A stretch of DNA of 64,000 nt, taken from positions 1 to 64,000 of the forward strand of contig JAOZIA010000010.1 in the NCBI GenBank assembly GCA_026014585.1, given 5' to 3'. Source of the stretch: Candidatus Bathyarchaeota archaeon (GTDB lineage Archaea; Thermoproteota; Bathyarchaeia; Bathyarchaeales; Bathycorpusculaceae). The notes beneath the pieces were generated by a model. The model was not told the origin of the DNA and did not search any database. It was given only the letters and a program-made list of their open reading frames with translations. Positions 44,896 through 54,803 of the stretch are shown one piece after another. A program made the translations under genes and the position numbers. The first letter of the stretch is position 1. The number at the start of each line of letters is the position of its first letter.

Positions 44896-45135
44896 TCAGT
44901 GCCCGCCGCAACCACAGCCGCCGCAGCAATGATGGTCATCTTCGCCTTCGTGGTGATGATGGTGCATGTGATGCTGGTCTTCTGAGATTTCAGAGTTTAT
45001 GTACAGTTCAGGTTCTTCATCAAAGGAGTTTTTGCATCCTGGAGCACAGAAATAGTAGGTTCTGCCTTTGTATATTGACTTCCATTTTGCCGTTTTCTCA
45101 TCTACATCCATTCCACAGACTAAATCTTTTGCCAT
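44896..45135 (-). CDS. YHS domain protein with His/Cys-rich tail
   Basis: 79 residues. The YHS domain, DLVCGMDVDEKTAKW with YYFCAPGCKNSF, binds metals through cysteines, here probably copper. The tail HHMHHHHHEGEDDHHCCGGCGCGG is an obvious metal-binding cluster. It lies 37 bp after copA on the same strand and is probably a copper chaperone or buffer for it. Confidence 0.88.
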   Translation of the reverse strand: MAKDLVCGMDVDEKTAKWKSIYKGRTYYFCAPGCKNSFDEEPELYINSEISEDQHHMHHHHHEGEDDHHCCGGCGCGGH

Positions 45136-45172
45136 AAATTATCACCTCTTTACCATTTCTTTTCTGGTGACT

Positions 45173-47593
45173 TTAAAGTTTCGGCTTAAATCGACGCAAC
45201 AATGACGCATTAGTAACTACAGTTACCGAACTGCTCGCCATCGCCGCAGCCGCATACACGGGGTCAAAGAGCACACCAAGCAACGGATAAAACACGCCCG
45301 CCGCCAAGGGTATTAGGATTATGTTGTAGAAGAACGCCCAAAACAGGTTCTGCCGTATCTTACGCATAGTAGCGCGACTGAGTTGAATAGCAACGACTAC
45401 GTCTCGAAGGTCGTTCTTGACGAGTACGATGTCACCTGTTTCAACAGCCACATCCGTTCCGCCGCCCACTGCAATGCCGATGTTTGCCTGCGCCAACGCA
45501 GGTGCATCGTTGATGCCATCACCCACCATTGCCACAACCTTGCCCTCTGACTGCAACCGCTTAATTTCGGAAGCTTTCTCACTGGGCAACACCTCAGACA
45601 GCACGCGGTTAACGCCAACTTGCCCCGCGATGGCTTGCGCTGTGCGTTTGTTATCGCCGGTTATCATTATGACTTCAAGCCCCATCTGCTGAAGAGTTTT
45701 TACCGCGTCGGCAGAGTGCTCCTTTAGGGTGTCGGCTACTGCAATTAGCCCAGCAAGTTGCCCGTCAATAGAGAGAAGCATGGCGGTTTTTCCGGCTTCT
45801 TCCAACGCAGCCATTTTGGGCTCAACAGTGGTGATGGGGACGTCGTTTGTTTCCATGAGTTTTCGGTTTCCCAGCAGAACCCGTGAGCCTTTGGTTTGAA
45901 TTTCAACACCATACCCCGGAAGGGCATTGAAGTCATCGGGCCACTCAACAGCTATGTCACGGCTTTCGGCAGCTTTTACTATAGCTTCACCTAAGGGGTG
46001 CTCAGAGTTTTTCTCTGCCATTGCTGCAAGCTCCAAAAGTTGCGCCTCGCTCAAGGTTGTGTTTGTTTGGATTATATCGGTAACTTCAGGTTCACCCTTT
46101 GTCAGGGTACCTGTTTTGTCAAAAACGACAGCTTTTAGTTTGTGGGCGGTTTCAAGGGCTTCGCCGCTTTTGATTAAGATGCCATTTTCTGCTCCTTTTC
46201 CGACCCCAACCATAATGGCTGTCGGAGTCGCCAAGCCCAAAGCACATGGACAAGCAACGATAACCACGGCTATGAAGACGGTTAAGGAGAACACAAACGT
46301 TTCTCCAATCAAGAAGTACCACACAAACGCGGAGATTGTGGCAGTTAATATGATGGCGGGTACAAAGTATCCTGAGGCTACGTCGGCTATGCGTTGTACT
46401 GGGGCTTTGCTGGTTAAGGCATCTTCTACCAAATCTATGATTTGCGCCAAAACAGTGTCTTTGCCAACTTTAGTAGCTTGGAACCGCAAAACTCCTGTTT
46501 TGTTTATGGTTGCTCCGACAACGCTGTCGCCAACCCGCTTCTCCACTGGGATGCTCTCGCCAGTTATGACTTTCTCATCAACCGCTGAGTAACCTTCAAC
46601 TACTTTGCCGTCGACAGGGATTTTTTCACCTGGACGCACAATCACGACATCACCAACACGCACTTCTTCGACTGGGACAATTTGCTCTATGCCGTCGCGG
46701 ATAATGCGGGCACTTTTGGCTTGAAGCCCCATGATTTTGCGTATGGCTTCTGAAGTTCTGCCTTTAGCGATAGCATCCAACAGTTTGCCTATCAATATGA
46801 AGGTCATTATCATGGTTGCTGTGTCGAAGAATACGCCTGCTCCAGGGAAAGCGTTTGGCATGAAGGTGACGGCGGTGCTGTAGATGTATGCGGTGGAGGT
46901 GCCCATAGCGATTAGGGTGTCCATGTTAGCAGTTTTGTTTTTTAGCCCCTTGTATGCTCCTACGTAAAAGGTCCAGCCGACCACAAACTGTACAGGCGTA
47001 GCAAGCAGAAACATCAAAATGTTATTTTGCGCCATTGGCAAAACGGGGAACCACATCAAAACCATAATGGGAACCGTGAGCAGAATGCTGACGGCTAGGA
47101 GGGTTTTGAGGCGCTGGATGTGGCGTTTACGTGCTTTACCTTCAGCGTCTTCCACGGGTGTTTGCTGCTCTATGGTACCGTAACCTGTGTCTTGGATGAT
47201 CTTTTTAATTGTTACAAGGCTAATCTGCTCGGGGTTGTATTCGATGTTGATGCGTTCGGTAGCGAAGTTGACTGCGGCGTTGTATATGCCTTCGCGGTTG
47301 CCGAGGGCTTTTTCGATGGTTTTGGCGCAGTTTATGCAGGTCATTCCACTGACTTGGAGGCTGATTTTCTCGTGGATTACTTGGTAACCTGCGGCAGTCA
47401 CAGCATCTTCGATGGCTTTCTGACCTACAACGGCGGGGTCATACTCTACGATGGCTTTTTCTGCGGCAAGGTTAACGGTGGCGTGGATTACGCCGTCTAG
47501 TTTGTTGAATTGTTTTTCGATTGTGCGGGCGCAATTGATGCAACTCATGCCGCCTATGTTGAGAATGATTTTTTTTGTTTGGGGGTGAGTCAT
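45173..47593 (-). CDS. copA: Copper-transporting P-type ATPase
   Basis: Exports Cu(I). Two N-terminal HMA domains carry [14 protein letters not shown] and [14 protein letters not shown]. Eight membrane helices follow with the ion-binding CPC in [16 protein letters not shown]; the phosphorylation site is DKTGTLTKG, with SEHPLGEAI and [12 protein letters not shown] in the nucleotide domain. I prefer ATG 47593 to the GTG at 47599. A 16-bp palindrome lies at its promoter. About 806 residues. Confidence 0.95.
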   Translation of the reverse strand: MTHPQTKKIILNIGGMSCINCARTIEKQFNKLDGVIHATVNLAAEKAIVEYDPAVVGQKAIEDAVTAAGYQVIHEKISLQVSGMTCINCAKTIEKALGNREGIYNAAVNFATERINIEYNPEQISLVTIKKIIQDTGYGTIEQQTPVEDAEGKARKRHIQRLKTLLAVSILLTVPIMVLMWFPVLPMAQNNILMFLLATPVQFVVGWTFYVGAYKGLKNKTANMDTLIAMGTSTAYIYSTAVTFMPNAFPGAGVFFDTATMIMTFILIGKLLDAIAKGRTSEAIRKIMGLQAKSARIIRDGIEQIVPVEEVRVGDVVIVRPGEKIPVDGKVVEGYSAVDEKVITGESIPVEKRVGDSVVGATINKTGVLRFQATKVGKDTVLAQIIDLVEDALTSKAPVQRIADVASGYFVPAIILTATISAFVWYFLIGETFVFSLTVFIAVVIVACPCALGLATPTAIMVGVGKGAENGILIKSGEALETAHKLKAVVFDKTGTLTKGEPEVTDIIQTNTTLSEAQLLELAAMAEKNSEHPLGEAIVKAAESRDIAVEWPDDFNALPGYGVEIQTKGSRVLLGNRKLMETNDVPITTVEPKMAALEEAGKTAMLLSIDGQLAGLIAVADTLKEHSADAVKTLQQMGLEVIMITGDNKRTAQAIAGQVGVNRVLSEVLPSEKASEIKRLQSEGKVVAMVGDGINDAPALAQANIGIAVGGGTDVAVETGDIVLVKNDLRDVVVAIQLSRATMRKIRQNLFWAFFYNIILIPLAAGVFYPLLGVLFDPVYAAAAMASSSVTVVTNASLLRRFKPKL

Positions 47594-47651
47594 AAACACG
47601 CCGTTGTTGTTTAGTATATTTTGGGGTTTGTAACGATATAAGTATTTCTTT

Positions 47652-47667
47652 TAAAGATATATCTTTA
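47652..47667. promoter_or_regulatory. Palindrome over the copA promoter
   Basis: TAAAGATATATCTTTA is a perfect 16-bp palindrome about 60 bp upstream of copA. It contains an AT-rich TATA-like core and sits where the copA TATA box is expected, so a regulator bound here would block TBP. The regulator is not in the neighbourhood. Confidence 0.5.
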
Positions 47668-47771
47668 ATCAACAAAAACAAGTGTCATTAACACATCTTC
47701 AACCAAACCACCAACAGCCAGAGTGTCGGATTTTATGCAAAAATGTCGGAAAGTCAAACAAAAAAGCAGAT

Positions 47772-48047
47772 TTATTCGACACGCTTAATGATGTGATACC
47801 CAAACTGGGTTTTTACTGGTCCAGAAATTTGCCCTTTCTCCAAACTGAAAGCAGCTTTTTCGAATTCCTTAACCATTTTGCCACGGGTAAACGTGCCTAA
47901 ATCCCCGCCCTTTTTACCCGAGGGGCAAAGAGAAACCTGTTTGGCAATGGTTGCGAATTTTTCGCCTTTGTCAAGCCGTGCTTTTACTGCTTTAGCTTCT
48001 GTTTCTGTTTTTACTAGGATATGGGCACAGTGAACTTTGTCTGACAT
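47772..48047 (-). CDS. Parvulin-type peptidyl-prolyl isomerase
   Basis: Single PpiC/rotamase domain of 91 residues without signal peptide. [32 protein letters not shown] and [12 protein letters not shown] are the family's conserved blocks. It is the third prolyl isomerase in the window, and of a different fold from the two cyclophilins. Confidence 0.93.
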   Translation of the reverse strand: MSDKVHCAHILVKTETEAKAVKARLDKGEKFATIAKQVSLCPSGKKGGDLGTFTRGKMVKEFEKAAFSLEKGQISGPVKTQFGYHIIKRVE

Positions 48048-48203
48048 AAGGAAGAATTCTCATTTTGGCATATATGTTTTACTTGGAATTAAGCAAATTT
48101 AGCCTGTTGCTTTTTGGGTGAAGAAGGATTTTGATGTTGATTTTTTACAGAAACAAGTTTTGAACCGCAACTTTCCCCATGGAATATACATTAAAATGTT
48201 AAA

Positions 48204-48402
48204 ATGCTTAAACCCAAAGCACACACTACTTCGAACTTCGAAGCAATCGACATGGATATTGTTAAATCAAAAGTTGCCACAATTCATTACCATGCAGAAA
48301 GCTAAGCCAATCAGCAACATAGAAGAAACCCAGAAAATCGACAAAGCACTACTTATCCAACTGGCAAAACTACTGGAAAGGCTCCCAAACATAGAAGACT
48401 AA
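48204..48402 (+). other. Two overlapping short ORFs, possibly one broken small gene
   Basis: ORF 48204-48305 reads MLKPKAHTTSNFEAID to YHAES; ORF 48292-48402 reads MQKAKPISNIEETQKIDKAL to NIED and overlaps it by 14 bases. Both compositions look protein-like, and together they could be one gene of about 65 residues split by a frameshift. No good ribosome site was found for either. The rest of 48048-48466 shows nothing recognisable. Confidence 0.25.
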
Positions 48403-48466
48403 AACCGCAGTCGCCCTTTGAATGCTGTTTCTCTTCAGAATAAACCCTAAATAAAAAAAGACAGTA

Positions 48467-49591
48467 CTAACTAGAGAAGGTTTTGGCAGTTACCTTTTTG
48501 AAAGCTTCAGTTAGTTTTTGGTTGTCTTCTGCTGAGCGCACAGTGACCCTAACGTAACTATCATCCAACCCGACAAAGGTGCAGCAGTCACGAATAAGCA
48601 TGCCCTGCTTAGCCATTTGCTCCTTAAGCATTGTTGAGGTGAGTTTTCGGTTCAAAATTTTAACCAGTAAGAAATCAGTTACTGACGGAAAAACTTGTAA
48701 GCCCTCAATTTGGCTGAGGTTTTTGGCGAAGTCTTCACGTTCTTTTTCGATTGTTTCCTTGGTGTTTTGGATGAACTCTTTGTCGCTAAAAGCAGCCAGC
48801 GATGCGTAACCTGCCAAGCTGTTGATGCTCCACGGTTGCCGCACGACCTCCAGCTTTTCGATGAGGTTTTCGGATGCAATCCCATACCCTAGACGGATTC
48901 CGGGCATGCCGTAGAATTTTGTGACGGAACGGATGACAAAAAGGTTCTCGTACTCTTTGACCATGCCAGCCAAAGTTTCATATTCACCCTTCTTGGCAAA
49001 CTCAATGTAGTTCTCGTCAACACTAAAGATAACATCTTTTTTCTGACAATAATCCACCAAGTCCAAAAGGTCCTCTCTACTGTAGAGTGCTCCTGAGGGG
49101 CTGTGGGGGTTGCAGATGCACAAGATTTTTGTGTCATCCGTGATAGCGGCTTTGATTTTGTCGTTTTCCAGCACGAAATTCTCGGGTAACTGCAAAAAGG
49201 TTGTTTCCCCATTCACGCGCAAAGCAGCTTTCTCATATTCGGTGAAGGATGGCACGGGTATGAGGGCTTTGAAGGGGGCAGATAAAATCTCAGTTATCAT
49301 GTAGATGAGTTCGATTGAGCCATTGCCCAATATCACGTTTTCGGGTTCCACGCCATGTCCAACATACTTGGCGATTTCAGTTTTTAGCTCGACAGGATTG
49401 GGGTCGGGATAGAAACGGATTAGTTTAGCGTACTCTTTTACGGCTTCGACGGCTTTGGGTGCTGGACCTAAATAGTTGATTGGTCCGCTGAAGTCAAGCA
49501 CGTTCTCTATTGGGAGGTTGTATTTTCTGCTAAATCCCCAAACGTCTCCGCCGTGGCTTACGAATCTGCGTTTTTTACAGGTGCTTGACAT
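48467..49591 (-). CDS. cobD: Threonine-phosphate decarboxylase / histidinol-phosphate aminotransferase family (CobD-like)
   Basis: PLP enzyme. The N-terminal SHGGDVWGFSRKYNLP and DFSGPINYLGP favour CobD, which makes aminopropanol phosphate for cobalamin, over HisC. PLP contacts are in CNPHSPSGALYSRED and the lysine in SVTKFYGMPGIRLGYG. I start at ATG 49591, eight bases after GGAG; a longer frame to 49636 lacks similarity. The other cobalamin genes lie 8-15 kb downstream. HisC activity cannot be excluded. Confidence 0.82.
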   Translation of the reverse strand: MSSTCKKRRFVSHGGDVWGFSRKYNLPIENVLDFSGPINYLGPAPKAVEAVKEYAKLIRFYPDPNPVELKTEIAKYVGHGVEPENVILGNGSIELIYMITEILSAPFKALIPVPSFTEYEKAALRVNGETTFLQLPENFVLENDKIKAAITDDTKILCICNPHSPSGALYSREDLLDLVDYCQKKDVIFSVDENYIEFAKKGEYETLAGMVKEYENLFVIRSVTKFYGMPGIRLGYGIASENLIEKLEVVRQPWSINSLAGYASLAAFSDKEFIQNTKETIEKEREDFAKNLSQIEGLQVFPSVTDFLLVKILNRKLTSTMLKEQMAKQGMLIRDCCTFVGLDDSYVRVTVRSAEDNQKLTEAFKKVTAKTFSS

Positions 49592-50127
49592 TTTTCTTGC
49601 TCCATGATTTTTTCGATTTCTTTTTCTACATACCACTGTGCCTTGTAGTGGGCGTTGTAGAGGTTAACGAGTTTGTACAGCCAGTATATTCCACCAACGC
49701 CTAAAGTAATTATCGTAAGAACCGCATATTTTTTTATTGGTATCGTCTGGGTCATGAACATACGGTTAGGAAAAGCTTCTGCTAAAAAGGTGTCCATCTG
49801 ATGTTCATGCATAACAAGATCTCTTGAAAGCAAATACATAATGATAAAGGCGGGAACAATCAAAATTATGCTTGCAGCCCAAGCCAAAGCGTTCATATCG
49901 CGATAGCTTTTTGTTGCTTGCGGCGGCTGTTTGCTCTGACTTTTCAGATAACTTGCGATTTGCTGTTCAAGGGCTATTTCGCGGCGGAAATGCTTGTTTC
50001 TACTCTCAACTAGACGATAAAACAAGGGGAAAAATGCTAAGCCAAAGGTTACTATGGCACCTAAAAACCACATGGAAAACCATGTTTTTCGGTCGGCTTG
50101 CTGGTTTTTGGCGTATGCGGTTTCCAT
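49558..50127 (-). CDS. Membrane protein of unknown function
   Basis: About 189 residues with three clear hydrophobic segments: WFSMWFLGAIVTFGLAFFPLF near the start, ALAWAASIILIVPAFIIMYL, and YAVLTIITLGVGGIYWLYKLV. The last resembles DUF4234-type membrane proteins. The frame is open to 50226, but a TATA-like CTTATAAAG near 50180 argues for the ATG at 50127. It overlaps the start of the CobD-like gene by 34 bases. Confidence 0.75.
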   Translation of the reverse strand: METAYAKNQQADRKTWFSMWFLGAIVTFGLAFFPLFYRLVESRNKHFRREIALEQQIASYLKSQSKQPPQATKSYRDMNALAWAASIILIVPAFIIMYLLSRDLVMHEHQMDTFLAEAFPNRMFMTQTIPIKKYAVLTIITLGVGGIYWLYKLVNLYNAHYKAQWYVEKEIEKIMEQEKCQAPVKNADS

Positions 50128-50211
50128 AGGGTTCAGTTGCTCGGTTCGTGGTTGCTTGACAGAGTGGGGTAGCCAAACTTTATAAGTTCTTCCATAAAGC
50201 ATGATAATAAA

Positions 50212-50907
50212 ATGAGCCATTCGCAATTGCTCTCGCTGATTGTTCCAGTTCGGAACGAAGAACTAACCGTAGGAGACATTATTGAACGCATCCAAAACGT
50301 CATGGCTCAGGTTGGCTTAGAATACGAAGTTATAGTTATTGACGACTGCTCCACCGATAAATCACGGCAAAACGCACTCAAACACGAAGTTGCCGTCTGC
50401 ACCCTTAAAGAACACTGTGGGAAAGGGTATGCGTTGCGAGTTGGGTTTAAGCGGGCAAAGGGCAGCATAATCATCACGATTGACTCGGATGGGTCTCATC
50501 GTCCTGAGGAGATTCCGCAATTGCTTGCGCCTGTTCTGCAGGGCAAAGCGGATTTGGTGATTGGTTCACGCTACCTTAATCAGAAAAACGTCAAGGCAAG
50601 ATGCCTCAACGCATTTGGCGTGAGAATCTTTAACATGCTAATTAAACTGTTAACGGGAACCGCCATAACCGATTCCCAGTCAGGCTACCGCGTCATGAAA
50701 CGCGAGGTGCTAAAGCGGCAAAACCTCAAAGCTCAAGAGTACGAAATAGAATCTGAAATGCTTGTCCAAACCGCCAAACAAGGATTCCGAATCTACGAAG
50801 TGCCCATCAGTTTTGAGCAACGCACTTATGGCAGGTCAGGCGTGGACCCCATGGTAGATGGTTTTAAAATTTTGCTTTCGATAATAATTGCGTATTGGAG
50901 GGCTTAA
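50212..50907 (+). CDS. Family 2 glycosyltransferase (dolichyl-phosphate mannosyltransferase type)
   Basis: Transfers a sugar from a nucleotide donor to a lipid phosphate for N-glycosylation. SLIVPVRNEELTVGDIIERI is the GT2 start; DDCSTDKS and TIDSDGSHRPEEIP hold the DxD metal residues; YRVMKREVL and FEQRTYGRSGVDP are DPM-like. No C-terminal membrane segments. 231 residues. First of three glycosyltransferase genes in a row. Confidence 0.92.
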   Translation: MSHSQLLSLIVPVRNEELTVGDIIERIQNVMAQVGLEYEVIVIDDCSTDKSRQNALKHEVAVCTLKEHCGKGYALRVGFKRAKGSIIITIDSDGSHRPEEIPQLLAPVLQGKADLVIGSRYLNQKNVKARCLNAFGVRIFNMLIKLLTGTAITDSQSGYRVMKREVLKRQNLKAQEYEIESEMLVQTAKQGFRIYEVPISFEQRTYGRSGVDPMVDGFKILLSIIIAYWRA

Positions 50908-50911
50908 CAAG

Positions 50912-51901
50912 ATGGCTAAAAACTCTAACCTCAAGGTTTCGGTGATTGTTGCAGCCTACAACAGCCAAGACACAATCGAAGAATGTTTACAGTCCATCCT
51001 CAACCTCAACTACCCAAAGGGCAACGTTGAAGTTATCGTTATGGACGGACAATCAAAAGACCAAACGGTACAGAAAGCCCAGCAGTTCCCAGTCAAAGTC
51101 ATCTCAATCTGCCTAAATGCGCCCGCAGCCTACAACTACGCCCAAAAAATCGCCCAACACCCAATCCTCGGATTCATAGACGCCGACGCAAAAGTCGAGC
51201 CAGAATGGCTAAACAAGCTTGCTCCCCACCTCGCTGAAGAAAAAGTGGCTGGCGTAAGCGGCTCCATTGAAACGTGGAATCAGGAGAATCCATGGGCGCG
51301 GAGCATTGGTTACGAAATCAAAAACCGTTACAGTCGCATTGGCAAGTACACGGGACGCATAGCCACCATGAACCTGCTGCTAAAGAAAACCGTCATTGAG
51401 GAAGCAGGAGGGTGGGATGAGAACCTGCCAAGCCAGTACGATACGGACTTGGGTTTTCGTGTCAGCGCTAAAGGCTACAAAATCGCTTATGAACCTAGCG
51501 CGCTCTGTTACCATTTTAATCGCCCAACCGTGAAAGCGTTCTACCGCCAACAGCAACAGTACGGAAGAAACACGCTAAAACTCTACTTTAAACATGGGCA
51601 CTTGGCGCGGGGTGACGAAATCACTGATGTGGGCATGAATATTCAGCCTGCACTTTTGTTGGCGGTTTTGGTATTTTTCTTTATGGGGCTTGTTCCCTTT
51701 TTGCGTTTGTTGTGGATTGTTTCAGGTGCAATCTTGCTGGCGATGCTGCTCTACTTTGTTATTTCCGCGGCTAAACTTTCCGCCAAGTTTAAAGACAAAA
51801 CCGCCATGCGCCTTGTCGTGCTCTACTTTGTCCGCGCCGTCGCTTGGTCAGTGGGAGCAACAAAAACCACTGTAAACACCGCATTTGGGAGGGGCAAATG
51901 A
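50912..51901 (+). CDS. Family 2 glycosyltransferase with C-terminal membrane segments
   Basis: VSVIVAAYNSQDTIEECLQSI opens a GT-A domain with VMDGQSKDQT and the DxD-like FIDADAKVEPEW. After the catalytic domain (to about residue 240) two hydrophobic helices follow, LLAVLVFFFMGLVPFLRLLW and AILLAMLLYFVISA, which place the enzyme at the membrane. ATG 50912 follows GGAGG by about eleven bases. 329 residues. Probably part of surface glycan synthesis. Confidence 0.9.
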   Translation: MAKNSNLKVSVIVAAYNSQDTIEECLQSILNLNYPKGNVEVIVMDGQSKDQTVQKAQQFPVKVISICLNAPAAYNYAQKIAQHPILGFIDADAKVEPEWLNKLAPHLAEEKVAGVSGSIETWNQENPWARSIGYEIKNRYSRIGKYTGRIATMNLLLKKTVIEEAGGWDENLPSQYDTDLGFRVSAKGYKIAYEPSALCYHFNRPTVKAFYRQQQQYGRNTLKLYFKHGHLARGDEITDVGMNIQPALLLAVLVFFFMGLVPFLRLLWIVSGAILLAMLLYFVISAAKLSAKFKDKTAMRLVVLYFVRAVAWSVGATKTTVNTAFGRGK

Positions 51902-53094
51902 TGCGGCAAGTCTGCTTTATCTCGCCCGAGTTTTGGCCTCTGGCAGGAGGAACAGGCGCATACGTGTATTACTTAGCCAATTCACTTATGAAAAACGGCT
52001 ACGGCATCCGCGTGGTCACGGGCTCAAACCAGACAGCGGACGTGCAGGTTAACCCACAGTTACAAGTTAATTTCCTGAAAATCCCCCGAATGCCCATCGT
52101 CAAATCCTTCATGCTCGCAGAGGCCAGCAACCGCAAACTGACAAAAACCAAAAAATCCGAAGAACCCGACATCACCCACGCGCAGTTGCCCCTGACGCCC
52201 AGTTTTGCCGTGCCCCCTAACTATGGAAAAAGCCTTGTTTGCACAGTACACTCTACATGGAAAGGAGAAGCAGAAGCCATCCGCGGCGAACCCTACAGCC
52301 GATTGAATGCCAATGAGAAGTTTCTGGTGAGTTTTAACTGGTTTTTGCGGTTCTTTGAGGTGGGCATGATTAAACGCGCTGCTCGCGTCATTGCAGTTAG
52401 CGATTTCACACGGCGGGAACTGCGCAATTACTACAACATCCCCGAGAACAGAATCCGCGTAATCCACAACGGCGTCAACACCCAAAAATTCAAACCTGCA
52501 ACAAATAAACGTAAAATTAAAACCCAACTCGGCTTAAACCCTGATGACCTTGCCATCCTCTCCGTGGGCAGACTCTACGCCCGAAAAGGATTATTTACAT
52601 TAATTGAGAGCATGCCCGCCGTCATCAAACGCCACCCAAACGCCAAATTCGTCATCTCCGGCAAAGGACAAAGCACAGAAATGGCAAAATTAAACGCGCA
52701 TGCAGAGCACCTAGGCGTAAAAGACAACATCATCTTTACAGGCTACTATCCCGACAACAAGTTGCCCCTACTCTATCAAGCAGCAGACGTGTTTGCGTTC
52801 TCAACGTTTTATGAGCACCACCCCTTCGCAGTGCTGGAGGCACTCTCGTCTGGGTTACCCGTGGTCACTACCAACGTGGGCGGCATTCCCGAAACAATAG
52901 TTAACGGCAAAAACGGCTATATGGTGCAACCCTTCAACCAGCACGCTTTCTCCGAGAAAATCCTGTATCTTCTTGACCATCCAGCGTTTGCGGCGGAAAT
53001 GGGCGCATCGGCAAGAGAAACCATCGTGAAAGGTTATGATTGGGGGATTCTGGTTAAGGACGCCATAAAAGTCTACAATGAAGCCCTAAACTAA
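51898..53094 (+). CDS. Family 4 glycosyltransferase
   Basis: GT-B fold enzyme using a nucleotide sugar. PEFWPLAGGTGAYVYYLANSL is the N-terminal glycine loop; VIHNGVNTQKFKP and ILSVGRLYARKGLFTLIE begin the C-terminal domain; EHHPFAVLEALSSGLPVV is the EX7E donor site. ATG 51898 is preceded by GGAGG and overlaps the previous gene by four bases. 398 residues. Confidence 0.93.
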   Translation: MMRQVCFISPEFWPLAGGTGAYVYYLANSLMKNGYGIRVVTGSNQTADVQVNPQLQVNFLKIPRMPIVKSFMLAEASNRKLTKTKKSEEPDITHAQLPLTPSFAVPPNYGKSLVCTVHSTWKGEAEAIRGEPYSRLNANEKFLVSFNWFLRFFEVGMIKRAARVIAVSDFTRRELRNYYNIPENRIRVIHNGVNTQKFKPATNKRKIKTQLGLNPDDLAILSVGRLYARKGLFTLIESMPAVIKRHPNAKFVISGKGQSTEMAKLNAHAEHLGVKDNIIFTGYYPDNKLPLLYQAADVFAFSTFYEHHPFAVLEALSSGLPVVTTNVGGIPETIVNGKNGYMVQPFNQHAFSEKILYLLDHPAFAAEMGASARETIVKGYDWGILVKDAIKVYNEALN

Positions 53095-54744
53095 ACAGTT
53101 AACTTATGTTTGCCTCTCCAAACCAGCAGGGTAATTACCGCAATTATGATGGCGGCGATTAGTGCACCTACCCAAACTGCAAAGGAACCCAACTGCTCAG
53201 TTCCTGATAGCGTGTTTAAGCTGATTACTATAGTGTGTGAACTGTGATGATAGGTAAAATAGAGTAACCACTCGTCTTGGTTTGAGGTTATGTTTACACT
53301 TAATTGGTTTCCATCTAAGTACACTTTGACGTTCTGGACGCTTGAAAGCAAGCTTTTAGCAATTCTGTACTGCACGTACCCTGTTGTGCCTTCTGGACCC
53401 GTTACGGTGAAGCTTAATTCAGAATTCGTGCTGTTAAAGTAAAGCTGTGTAATTGTACTGTTTGACTGTATATCCAAGTAACTGTTGTTTTGACTATTGC
53501 TTGGCGTCGTGGTGTCCTGTTGGTCGGGAAGCGTGCTTATGGTCCATGTAGGTGTTGGTAAATCTGGGACAGTCGTGGGGGGCTGACTTGGGGCTTGAGA
53601 GTTTGAAGTATTCAATATTGGGTCAAAATCAACAGCGCCTAAAACAGAATTGTCTGCTTGGTCATAGATTGAACTGCTGATTGCTTCGGTATTGTTTGTT
53701 CCCTACCAATTATACTCCGCATACATACTTGTTGTTCCAAGCAGGTACAGGCTATATTTACTGTAAGAGACAAAGTTATTGCTGGAAAGATGAGGTGAGT
53801 AAACTGGCGAGTTATCATTGACTGTTACTGCTGTTTGACTGTTAATGATTGTGTTATATCGGAATGAACCATAAGCACCAAGTACAAGCCCATAAGTGTT
53901 GTTGGCGATATAGTTTTTCTCAGAAGTAGCCTCCCCTGTTGCAACAACATTTGTGATTGAGGTTTTGCCCAAGTAAAAGGGTCCACCTATTCCAATGTAA
54001 TTGTTGGCTATTGTGTTTTCCTTAACTGTGATGCTGACTTCCTCCAGTTGAATGTCGTCAAAGGATGTGCCAGTTACTTTTCCCAGTCCAATTCCTATTC
54101 CACAATTAATGATGGAGTTACGCTGAATTGATGCTTCACTTGCAGCCCAAATTCCAACTGCAAACCCAGAAATAACATTGCCAGTTATACTGGCGATGCC
54201 CTGTTTAATTATAATGCCATAGCCAACACCGCTATCGCTGAGAATTGTGTTATTGGAAATGATACTGAAACCGCCAATTGCCAGCGCCCCGTTGGAGGCA
54301 TCTTGGGGCGCAATAATTGAACTGCAGTCAATTTTTATGGCATTAGAACAGGATATTGTGGTTTTGTTAAAAGTTATATACTGCATTATACTACCTGAGC
54401 CGCTTTGGTCATCCCACGCAGGGCTGGAAGAAGAAAAAATTAAGTTCCACTGTTAAATTCTATGTCATCCAAACTGCTTCCAATGGCGTGAAGCGTTCCA
54501 TCCACTTTTATACTGTAACCATTCAGGTGTACAACTGTTCCAGCCTCAATTGTCAGGGTTACGCCGTTTGTCACTGTTACGGTTCCTGTAAGAGAAATGG
54601 GACCATCTGTTTTAGTCCAAGTTATGTCTGAAGTGATTGAACCAGATAAATTTGCGGCATTAACATTGCCGATTAAAGGAAAACTCCCAAAATTAATGTA
54701 AAAATAATCGTTAAAGATGAGCTGAGAGAGATTTTTCTTCTCAT
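53091..54744 (-). pseudogene. Surface beta-helix protein with two frameshifts and one in-frame TAG
   Basis: The start MRRKISLSSSLTIIF with GVFL is a signal peptide (ATG 54742-54744). The frame breaks near 54695 and again near 54440-54452. Between and after, the sequence is a right-handed parallel beta-helix: NGVTLTIEAGTVVHLNG, then repeated ISNNTILSDSGVGYGI, ITGNVISGFAVGIW and KENTIANNYIGIGG. At 53703 a TAG replaces the second Trp of the common YNWWGT end motif; the frame continues GTNNTEAISSSIYDQADN, a spacer, and a membrane helix (GALIAAIIIAVITLLVW) with a basic tail. The pieces form one gene of about 550 codons, now probably dead. Confidence 0.8.
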
Positions 54745-54803
54745 AAACACCCCACAACTAACAGGGGCGTTAGATTACATTTAAGCCTTTTCTAACTTTC
54801 CCT

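Noticed and set aside
47682-47900. Plus-strand ORF opposite the parvulin gene
   Set aside because: It is antisense to a clear PpiC gene and shows no protein-like features.
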